This document shows, in pieces, positions 31,513 to 40,708 of a stretch of DNA of 64,000 bases. The stretch is from Guillardia theta CCMP2712 (taxonomy: Eukaryota > Cryptophyceae > Pyrenomonadales > Geminigeraceae): contig NW_005434670.1 of the NCBI RefSeq assembly GCF_000315625.1, positions 1,206,793-1,270,792 of the forward strand, written 5' to 3'. The notes under the pieces were generated by a model. That model was not told the origin of the DNA. It did no database searches and saw only the letters and a list, made by a program, of their open reading frames with translations. A program made the translations under genes and the position numbers. Each line of letters opens with the position of its first letter. Position 1 is the stretch's first letter.

Positions 31513-34500
31513 ATGACAGTGCGATCGGGGGATGGCAATGCAGGGGCAGAGGAAAGGGATGTGATATTTACAGGATCAAACAAGCACGACATGCAAGTAG
31601 AGCAAAATCATCAGGTGAATGATCCGAAAAAAATGCTTCCAAGGAGCCATTCACTTGCGGAACTGCATCGGCCCGGGGAGAAACACTGGCTTCATGGACG
31701 CGGATTCGAAGAGAGAAAGATGACAATGAAGGACATCCAACAGCCATCTCTCCTCTCTCTGGCCAATAACATTCCAGAGAATGTGTGCGATAATTGTAAT
31801 TTTCAGGAAGCAAACTATCAACCACGCATTATTTTCATGGCGAGCGTTTTCACCGCGCTTGGTGGCATCATGCTCTTTGTTCTAAAATTTTTGATCAAGG
31901 AAAACATAGGAGGAGGTTTTGCATGGCAGTTCTTGCAAGAGTTGCCTTTCTTGCTCATCGCCTTCTATTCAGGGACTTATGCCTTGATCTTTTCCCAGGC
32001 CCGACTGCGTTTGTTTTGCATTCGAAATTATTCTTTCCTTGTGGTGGCATTTCTTTTTGTCGTGTATTTGGGGTTCTTATTATCAGATTTCATGACCGAG
32101 CTAAGACGTTCTGAATTCGAAGTGTCTTTTCATCTGAACATCTCCTGGGTTATCGACTTTTCTCACTTCCCTCCGGATAGAAATTGCACAGACCAATCTC
32201 CTGTAACGACAATGTTATTGTGGCCGCACTTCACCAGTATCGGCTGCGTAAACCTCTTGCTTGGAGGAGACAAGTTTTGTCTTTATATTCTTTTCATTCT
32301 TCAGCCACTGATCTATACCATCCCCGGCCGACCTGCATTATTGTTGTGTGTCATGAATGTGACAGTGTTCATAATCGCAGTTGTCCTTCTGGGAAGTGTA
32401 AGCTGGAGTTTACTCACCTGCACATTATTCCAGCTGATTGCTGGATTATCAACTGCCTACTTGTGCCAAAGAGATCTGCGTGATTCACAGCATCAATTCA
32501 TCATCACAAAAAAGACCAAGTATGCTTCCAGCCAGAGCAAGATGTTGTTGTACACATTGATCCCCGAGAACGTGATGTCAAAGCTGACCTTTCATGATGA
32601 TAGTGGCCTTTTAGGTGTTAAGATACCTCATTGCACAATTCTATTCTGTTCGTTCGTGCAGCAGGACAGGATCAAGGCAAAGGGTGCAGTTCAGACATTT
32701 CAGATCCTTGATGGTATCTTTGAAGTGTTTGACAACATTGTGGAGAAGTATGGGATGTACAAATATCAGCATGTAGGTGACTGGTATATTGTCACATGTC
32801 CAAGGGCTGCTCGACCATTTGATGAAAAGTTCCAGCAGGAAGAATATCCTCATCACTACACCCAAGGGATGGTGCACATGGCAAGGGAGCTCATTGAAGC
32901 CACCAGGAGCTTTCGTATAGATCAGTATGCCCTTGGGCTGAAGGTTGGAGTGAGTTGTGGGTCTGCAGCGGGTGCGGTGATAGGGTCTCACCGGGCGTTC
33001 TACTGTGTTTATGGGGACACTGTCAATACAGCCGCCAGAATGTGCAAGTATGCGAAAGAGGGACAAATATTGTGCACAAGGGAATTTGCTGATTCGATCT
33101 ACTCTCTAGCTTGTGATTATATAACCTGCGAGTCATCCGGTGAGCTGGAGGTCAAGGGCAAAGGTTTGATGTCAGTGTTCAATGTCGTGTGGGACCCTCA
33201 TGTGGTGATGGACGACCAGATCAGTGGAGCAGAGAGTCAGAGAATGGAGGATACAAGATCGACTGCAAGTCTGACTACTGCAGGTTTGGAATTTGAATAC
33301 GAAAATCTGAGCCCAGAGGGAAAACAACTTTTGAAAAGCAACACCTACAGGCTGAGCAACTTTTGGGTGGAGTTTGTCCATCCAAAATCCGAATCTCAAT
33401 TCTTCGAGGACACAACTGAAAAGTTCACGTTCATAGTTTCCATAGGCCTCTCTGTACATTTCTTTGCAGTGCTGTGCCAATGGCAGGCGGTGAATTTCCC
33501 GGACTACGAATACGATTTTGCAGCTCTTGGAAACCAAGATCTTGAGTATCAAAAACTACGTGCGCGCTGGGTTCTGACTGGACATTTGATTTTTGTTTTC
33601 ATCCATAGCGTCATTCTTCAATACCTCCTTTTCACCAGCAGGCTGGCATATCGAAATTTACAGCGGAATGTTGTCATTCAGAAAATGTTTTTTGTCGTGG
33701 TATCAGGTCTAGTCAATCTGAGGTATCACGTAGGCGATTGGTTGATCTTATTTCCCGCAGTTTTTTCAATCATTCACTCTTCTGTTTGTGGGTTAACGTT
33801 TCGCAAGAATTTGCTCTCAAGTTCGATTTGTGCATGCTTCAGCATGGTCATGGTGTTCTTTGCCCCGCATAAGGTGTACCGATTCCGAGCGATCCTCCAG
33901 ATCTTCTTCGTAGCTGTCATCTCCATCGTGTTCTCGAGGATCAAGAATCTTGCTGAGCGGAAGCGATGGCGTCTGGACAAACTCTTCGAGGTTGAGTTCA
34001 AGAGGCTCAAGGAGGTGATGATCGACCTCATCCCAAGACATGTGGCCATGGAGATGCTCCAGTTCTCGGGGAAGATCCCTTGCGCCATGCAAAGAGCTGC
34101 TGTGCTCCAGCTAGACATCTGCAACTTCACGGGCATGTCGCAGACGATGGACGCGTTAGAGCTAGCAAACATGGTGCACGACTTGTTCTCTCACTTCGAC
34201 GACGCGGTCAGGCGATGGGGCCTCTTCAAGATGGACACAGTAGGCGACGCCTACATAGTTGCTGGATGGCTCCCCAACAGGACCGACTGGCTCATGCGCA
34301 AAGAGACGCAAGTGACCTGCCAACACCTGCTACAACTGGCGCGAGTTATGTTGACCACTATGGCCGACTATCGCCGTAGGACAGGGAGGACGGTCAACTG
34401 CAGGATCGGCATCTCCACTGGGGTCGTGGCGACAGGAGTGCTCGGAAGGATCCAGTCCAGGTTTCACATGATTGGGGACGCGCTGACCGAGTCAGAGCTG

Positions 34501-34908
34501 TTGGAGCAGAGTTGCTGGCATGGCGCTGTCCACGTCAGCGACAAGTTCTTGCAATGCATGCGATGCATGAACCCCGAAGTCTCTCCTGAGATGCCCATGC
34601 TTGCTGTTCGGCCCTCCAAGAGACAGAGCAACTGTAGCAGATCCAGCTCGATCTGTGCAGTGATGGGCACTGACTCGTTCCCTTCCCGGCGTCAGTCTGT
34701 TCACGTCATCGCAAGAAAATGGAAGACGATGTCGAGGCTGGAGGGCATCGAGGGAAAACCTTCGTTACCCCAACCTTGGCGATGCGTCGCTGTCAACGAG
34801 CACGAGACAAAGGCCAAGAAGCACGACACTGTGCAAGCGTGCGAGTTCAACATGAAGCTGAGTTATATCCTTGTTTTTGATGAGGGAAGAGAGAAAGATG
34901 TATCGTAA
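31513..34908 (+). CDS. Double-cassette membrane nucleotidyl cyclase (paralog 1)
   Basis: Predicted 1131-aa class III purine nucleotidyl cyclase, producing cGMP or cAMP at a membrane. It is laid out like 12-TM adenylyl cyclases: membrane block 1 (about residues 105-310), cyclase domain 1 (about 370-555), membrane block 2 (about 640-820), cyclase domain 2 (about 860-1030). Domain 1 lacks the first metal Asp (ILFCSFVQQ) but keeps YQHVGDW, the FYCVYGDTVN segment and the Asn/Arg pair in VNTAARM. Domain 2 has both metal Asps (LQLDICNFTGMSQ, MDTVGDAYIV) but no Asn/Arg equivalent (GDALTESELLEQ). The halves should therefore form one shared active site, in the inverted order known from ciliate and Plasmodium guanylyl cyclases. 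The purine-contact positions read Gln and Cys, so GTP versus ATP is not settled. The gene is intronless. ATG 31513 is the first Met; the open frame extends slightly upstream. Its paralog lies 2.1 kb downstream. Confidence 0.88.
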   Translation: MTVRSGDGNAGAEERDVIFTGSNKHDMQVEQNHQVNDPKKMLPRSHSLAELHRPGEKHWLHGRGFEERKMTMKDIQQPSLLSLANNIPENVCDNCNFQEANYQPRIIFMASVFTALGGIMLFVLKFLIKENIGGGFAWQFLQELPFLLIAFYSGTYALIFSQARLRLFCIRNYSFLVVAFLFVVYLGFLLSDFMTELRRSEFEVSFHLNISWVIDFSHFPPDRNCTDQSPVTTMLLWPHFTSIGCVNLLLGGDKFCLYILFILQPLIYTIPGRPALLLCVMNVTVFIIAVVLLGSVSWSLLTCTLFQLIAGLSTAYLCQRDLRDSQHQFIITKKTKYASSQSKMLLYTLIPENVMSKLTFHDDSGLLGVKIPHCTILFCSFVQQDRIKAKGAVQTFQILDGIFEVFDNIVEKYGMYKYQHVGDWYIVTCPRAARPFDEKFQQEEYPHHYTQGMVHMARELIEATRSFRIDQYALGLKVGVSCGSAAGAVIGSHRAFYCVYGDTVNTAARMCKYAKEGQILCTREFADSIYSLACDYITCESSGELEVKGKGLMSVFNVVWDPHVVMDDQISGAESQRMEDTRSTASLTTAGLEFEYENLSPEGKQLLKSNTYRLSNFWVEFVHPKSESQFFEDTTEKFTFIVSIGLSVHFFAVLCQWQAVNFPDYEYDFAALGNQDLEYQKLRARWVLTGHLIFVFIHSVILQYLLFTSRLAYRNLQRNVVIQKMFFVVVSGLVNLRYHVGDWLILFPAVFSIIHSSVCGLTFRKNLLSSSICACFSMVMVFFAPHKVYRFRAILQIFFVAVISIVFSRIKNLAERKRWRLDKLFEVEFKRLKEVMIDLIPRHVAMEMLQFSGKIPCAMQRAAVLQLDICNFTGMSQTMDALELANMVHDLFSHFDDAVRRWGLFKMDTVGDAYIVAGWLPNRTDWLMRKETQVTCQHLLQLARVMLTTMADYRRRTGRTVNCRIGISTGVVATGVLGRIQSRFHMIGDALTESELLEQSCWHGAVHVSDKFLQCMRCMNPEVSPEMPMLAVRPSKRQSNCSRSSSICAVMGTDSFPSRRQSVHVIARKWKTMSRLEGIEGKPSLPQPWRCVAVNEHETKAKKHDTVQACEFNMKLSYILVFDEGREKDVS

Positions 34909-35304
34909 AGATGTATCGTAAAGATGTTATGTTTAATGAAAACTAATCAAGATAGCGGAGCTCGATTGTTTCATCCGTTGTCGTTTGGTTTTAGGTGAAT
35001 CGAACCAATCACGCAAGACTGATCGACATCAATCAAGCAAGACAGATCTTTACTAATCAACCTGCAATATTGTGACCAATCTCGGTCTATGACAAATTTC
35101 TAACAACGTTGGAACATACTTCAGAACCTTTCCTATCAAGATCATGCCCATAATGCAACTCTCCCTTCGATTGCTTATCATGTGTATCCAACGTGTAGAA
35201 TATTATCTGCTTTCTGCCTGCTTTTCGTCATCCTCTGTTATCTCGTTCTGTCTCTTCCTTGCCCCGTCGCGTGGCCTTCCGGAACCCTCCCTCTCCCCCG
35301 TCCC

Positions 35305-36065
35305 TCCTACCCCCCATCATCATTGCAATGATCATCACCATTACCACCATTCCGTACATCGGCATTATCATCGTCATATGTGTGCCATCGTTATCGACAT
35401 CGTCGATAAAATTTCTCTCTCATCAACTCAATCTCAGCCGTTGACATCATCATCATCATCATCATCATCATCCTTATCATCATCTCTTCATCATCTTCAT
35501 TGACATTACCCTGTCACCTTTGAACTATCATTCAATCCGTCATCATGAAAGTTGCCACGCGTATCATCTTCTCAACCGTACAAGTACTTACAGCGCTTTA
35601 AACACAAAACTTCGCTCGCACCACATAACCATCTATTCATCGTCATCAACATCACCACCGCCCGCATCAATGTCATCTCCATCATCATCAGCATCACCAC
35701 CCTCTTTACCACCACCAGCAGCGTCATCATCACCACAACAGCAACCATCAGTACCAGCACCAGCAGCATCTCCATTACAGCCATTATCACCATCACCATC
35801 GTCGTCATCATATCTTCACCACCACCACCACCACTACTATCTCTTTCCTCATCTTCATCATCATAATAATCACTCTTATCCTAACCCTTATCACCACCAT
35901 TATCATCACCACCATCTCCATCATCTCCATCATCTCCATCATCTCCATGGTTGTTGTTGTTGTTGTTGTTGATCATCGCTGCATTGTCGTAATCGTCATC
36001 ATCATCACCATCATCACCATCATCATCACCATCACCATCACCATCACCACCGCCACCATTCAACA
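35305..36065. repeat. Degenerate (CAT/CAC/CAA)n trinucleotide region
   Basis: About 750 bp dominated by CATCAT, CACCAC, CATCACCAC and one GTTGTT run (35949-35971). All three frames are open over parts of it on both strands, encoding only Ser, Thr, His, Met or Asp runs, as expected of repeat DNA. Confidence 0.85.
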
Positions 36066-36607
36066 CCATTCCCCTCTCTACCACTGAAGCATTTTATTAT
36101 GCGAGCACCGGTCAATGACTTTACAACTTGACTATAGATTTCAAATCATGGTACCTCTGTATCTTCAAAAATTTCACCAAAACTTCAAATTGCTGCCCTC
36201 AAATCACTGGCCGCATCTTCTCCGACTCTCTCCAGTACCCCTCATTTTCCCCCTTACGACCTCAATACCCACCCACATGGTTATGATCGCTCGTACATTG
36301 ATATCGTGTACCCCCACCCCAGCAATTATGAGTTTCTCTACACCACCGGTGGTGGGTTTTTGACTACAAACTGAACACCCACCCCCAGTTTGACTCTATC
36401 CCACCTTCTTCACCACCCCATAAACCCCTACCCTCTCTAAGAATGTATATCTGTTGTGATTGGCAGTCTTAGAGTACCCTACCACCCCACATTATATCAA
36501 TTCACTCTTCAAAGTACCCGTTCTCGGAGAACGAGGAGGATACGAGAGGACCCACCCACCCTACCTACGGATCTCGAGGTTTTCCGGCCAAGACGCCCCA
36601 AGTTCAA

Positions 36608-36715
36608 GTTACTACTACGAACAAGTTATACTACTACAACACAAGTTACTACTACAACACAAGTTACTACTACTACAACACAAGTTACTACTACTACAAC
36701 ACAAGTTACTACCAC
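36608..36715. repeat. Short tandem repeat, ACTACTACAACACAAGTT-type units
   Basis: Five or so copies of a unit of 15-18 bp, AAGTTACTACTACAACAC with loss or gain of one ACT, about 330 bp upstream of the second cyclase gene. Confidence 0.85.
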
Positions 36716-37044
36716 ACTGCGAGTTGTTCTTACAACCCAAACAAAGCTGATTACACAACGACGTAATCTATCACTAGTAGAATTTTGGCTGCTCTGTCGT
36801 AGCATCTGCGAGATGCTTACAGTCATTCCATGCATAGGTTGAATGCACATGGAAGAAGAAGAACATTTGACTTTTATTGTTGAACACAGCATTTGTAGCT
36901 GAAGGGAGCTGTGGATTGCAAAGTTGCAGGTTTAACTTCCTGTCATGTGGTACCCTTGTGGCATTTTCAGACGTTGGAGTTCATTGCGGCCTCAAAGTTG
37001 TGCAATGAACATTCAGATTGATGTAACCGTATGAAGATCTAAAA

Positions 37045-40000
37045 ATGGTTGAAGAAACAGCGAAATTTGTTGGCTGGAGGCAACATCGAAAGGAAAATGT
37101 TGCCAAGGCTTCAGAAGCTCAGCTTAATGCTCGGCGAGGGAGCAAGGAGCACATTTCCATCTATATCTCCAGCTCTCCAGAAGATGAGAATGCTTCCCCG
37201 TCTGATTCCAAGTTCATGAGTCTGAAGTCTCGTCTCCGAAGTCGCGCACTCAAGAGCATGTTTGGACATCAATCCGTTGTGGGCGAGAACCTGATTTTTC
37301 CTACCTCGACATCTCCTCTGAAAAATCTCGTTTACAAACAGGAAATGAATAGAAATTTTCGTGAAGAGACCTTTGATCCGTTTCCAGCAAAGTCATGCTG
37401 CATGGTCTTGGCGCCCATGTTTTTCCTCTCGGCGCTCGGCGAGATGTTTTCTTCTGAACTTTATGGTGGAGGGATGAAATGGGCCATGTACAATTCATTG
37501 CCATTTTGGTTTGGATTTTTCCTCACATCAACAGTTGGTATTACAGTAAGTTTTACATGCCTGAGAGGAGTTTACTCGAGATTTTACAATTTGATCATGT
37601 CTGTGTTGGTGGTGTGTGTTTTTTCTTGCTTGATTTCCGATTCCATTCTCCTCGAGCTCAGGCTCGTTCTCTTCCAAGCATCTTTCGCCCCTCAGATCTC
37701 GTGGAGCATGACACACGTACATGGTTGGCCCGTACAGGTATGTAACGACACGAACCCGGTCAAGACTATCAAGGATTGGCCGATGTTCAACGCAATAGGA
37801 TGCGAAGGCGCGATGCTCAGTGGCGAGTCCTATGGGTTCTGCCTGGGTTGCCTGGTGCTGCCGATCATCCTCAGAATGAGTGGAAAGAGTGCGCTGATTG
37901 TTGCGTTTGTTAACTCATCTTTGCACACTATCTCCATCCTCTTGATAGGCCACCGGGACGTTGCCATTGTGACTGCAGCGGTTTTCTTGCTCTCCGTCGG
38001 ACTCTCGAGTGCATATTTCTGCGCATGCCAGACAGCAAATGACAAAGAGCAGTACGTCATGATGGAAGGCACTCGTTATGCAACAGACCAGAGCAGAAAG
38101 CTTGTGAGCACTTTGATCCCCGAGAACGTGCTGAACAAGCTAGCGGCTCAGCGAGGGGACGCCATGCTCGGCGTAAGCATTCCCCAGTGCTGCATCATGT
38201 TCTGCTCCTTGGAGCCGCAGGTTGTTCTCAAATCGCGTCCCCCGTTGGAGGTTTTTGATCTGCTTGACGAGATCTTTGAGGCTTTTGACACGACAGTTGA
38301 GAAGTATGGCATGTACAAGTACCAGCATGTCGGAGATTGGTATATCATCACCTGCCCTCGTGCCTGCCGCCCCTTCGATGAGGAGCTCCAAGCTTCCAAC
38401 TACCCGCCCTCTCACTTCGACGACATGGTCCAGCTGGGAAAGGAGCTGATTTGTATCACGAAGAGGTTCAACATAGCTGGAGTGGAGCTGAGCCTGCGGG
38501 TGGGGATCAGCTTTGGTTCAGCAGCTGGGGCTGTCATTGGCGTACATCGCGCCTTCTACTGCGTTTATGGAGACACGACCAATACTGCTGCTCGGATGTG
38601 TAAAGCTGCTCGTCCGAACCAGATCATGTGCTCGGAGAACTTTGCCTCTGCCATCCTCGTTTTCCAGCCCAGCAAGGTTATCTGCCGGCACGAAGGAAGC
38701 ATGCTCATCAAGGGGAAGGGTGAGCTGGACGTCTATGATGTGGATTTGCATCGTTCTAGCATGGCATTGTCCTCAGAAGCTCATCTTTCTACTCCTCAGC
38801 AGAGCTACCGAAGCAGGAGGTCAACCATGAGGTCGCTTATCAGGATGGATAGCTTGGGGTCCTCGTCGCGCAGCAGGAGCTCGAGCTTTCAATCGACATC
38901 CCGGGAGCAGCAGACATTTTTCGGAGGAATCAACTACGAGATTGACATGCTGCGAATGAAGTTCAAGGACGAGGAGACAGAAGCGATGTTTTTGACGGAG
39001 AACGCAAGAAGTCAAAGGATCGCTATCACCATCGGCCTCTTGATTCACTTTCTCGCGGTGATGTGTGGGTTCCAATTTGTCAACTATCCCGAGCAGTCTT
39101 ATGATTATGCCGAATACGGTGACATCGTGCTGGAGAGAGGCAGAGACCTCGTCCGGGCCCTCCTCACCGCACACCTTCTTTTCGCCATCGCGTGGTCTGC
39201 GGGTCTGGTGCTGTACATGTGGCGGGGCATCCATGTCTGTAGGATCTACCAGTGGCACGTGCTAGGCATGAAGCTCGTCTTCCTCCTGGTGTCTTTCACC
39301 GCCTCGCTCTACCTGCCCTCGGAGGGTTGGCTCATCATCTTCCCAAGTCTCTTCGTCTGCATGAACTCCATCATTACGGGCTTTCGCTTCATTCACATCT
39401 TCACCATCAACCTCCTCACCTTCCTCCTCTCTGCCATTTTCATCCTCCTCACGAACAAGCAGCAGGGGGAAAAGTGGCTGATCATCGTCGAGGTGCTGGT
39501 GACCTGCATGGCCATCAGTTGGCTGGGGAGGAGGATCTGCTTCGCGGAGAAGGAGCACTGGCGGCAGGCAAGGCTGTACGAGGCAGAGCTGCAACGGCTG
39601 AAGCAGATCCTCGTTGACCTCATCCCTTCCAATGTGGCGCAGCACATGATCCGGTGTGCCGCTAAGATGCAGTGCCTGATGCAGCGAGCCGTCGTCCTCC
39701 AGCTTGACCTATGCAGCTTCACCAAGATGTCCCAGGAGAGGAGCGCCATGGACATGGCGACGATGGTCCACGAGCTCTTTCTGACCTTCGATAGGGGCGT
39801 CATGCAGCGCGGCCTCTACAAGATGGACACGGTGGGGGACGCGTACATCGTAGCTGGATGGCTCTCCTGCGACCGCGACTGGTTCCTGCAGGACGACACA
39901 AGAAGCCGCTGCAGTACCGTCTTGTCTCTGGCGCACCTGATGTTGGAGTCAATGGCGGAGTACCGGAAGAGGACGGGGAAGGAGGTGAACTGCAGGATCG

Positions 40001-40518
40001 GCGTCTCCATCGGGGTTGTTGCTACGGGGCTGCTCGGGAGGATGCAGTCTCGCTTTCACATCATCGGGCAGACGATGCTGGACGTGGACACGCTCGAGTC
40101 AAGCGCGAAGATGAACTGCGTGCACGTTAGCGACAAGTTCCTGCGAGGCCTGGGAAGCATCCGATACAAACAGCAGCCCCTCCTTCCCGGTTGTCCTCCT
40201 CGATCACAGTGGAACCTCTTCCGGAGGATGAGCTCGATCGGGCCAGATGCTTACGAGCTGCTGGAGGTATGCGATGATCGATGCAAGACCAGGAAGAGGG
40301 CGGGGAGAAACAGCGTGGCGGAGGTGGAGAAGATTGAAGGAGAGGTCGTGATCCCGCAGGGCTGGAAGTGCGTTGAAGAGCTAGAGAGGAGAGAGTCTGT
40401 GTCCGGGTTGAGCTCTGCAGTGGACGGGGAATACAACAAGCAGCTGCTTGACAGCAACGGGCTGGATTATCGAGTGTGCAGGAGTTACATTCTTGCGCTT
40501 GATCATAAGGAGGAGGGG

Positions 40519-40571
<53 letters not shown>

Positions 40572-40581
40572 GTGTACATAG
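37045..40581 (+). CDS. Double-cassette membrane nucleotidyl cyclase (paralog 2)
   Basis: Predicted 1178 aa and intronless, the same architecture as the preceding cyclase and clearly its paralog. It has a cytosolic N-terminus of about 110 residues, membrane block 1 (about 115-330), cyclase domain 1 (about 380-568), a Ser/Arg-rich linker, membrane block 2 (about 655-840), cyclase domain 2 (about 880-1035) and a C-terminal tail. Domain 1 again has Ser for the first metal Asp (IMFCSLEPQ), Gln in YQHVGDW, Cys in FYCVYGDTTN and Asn/Arg in TNTAARM. Domain 2 has LQLDLCSFTKMSQ and MDTVGDAYIVAG but ends RFHIIGQTMLDVDTLES without Asn/Arg. Shared motifs near both domain 1 starts (TLIPENV) and domain 2 starts (VDLIPSNV) mark the signalling helices. 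The extreme C-terminus is a Gly-Ala repeat encoded by a GGAGCA microsatellite. ATG 37045 is the first in frame. Nucleotide preference is undetermined. Confidence 0.88.
40519..40572 (+). repeat. (GGAGCA)n coding microsatellite
   Basis: About nine in-frame GGAGCA hexamers encode a Gly-Ala tail at the end of the second cyclase, just before the stop. It is the reverse complement of the TGCTCC hexamer at 4598-4668. Its length should vary between strains. Confidence 0.9.
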
Positions 40582-40708
40582 ACGGGATGATCACGGGTGT
40601 CAGTTTCCAACGTTCATTCTTTATAACTTGATGACTTGTTTGATTTCTGTAAAGTGAAGAAGCACAAGTTTGTTTGTCCTCCCTCCTCCTGCTCCTCCTA
40701 TTTCTAGC

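Larger units (their letters stand above)
34909..37044. other. Intergenic, mostly simple sequence
   Basis: Space between the tandem cyclase genes. No credible gene: long open frames at 35500-36080 are products of trinucleotide repeats. It contains the ATC/ACC repeat region, a TACCCC cluster at about 36230-36560 and a short tandem repeat at about 36610-36715. Confidence 0.6.

Noticed and set aside
35520-36085. Long Ser/Thr/His/Pro open frames on both strands
   Set aside because: They are generated by CAT/CAC/CAA trinucleotide repeats that remain open in several frames at once; there is no non-repeat coding sequence or splice context.
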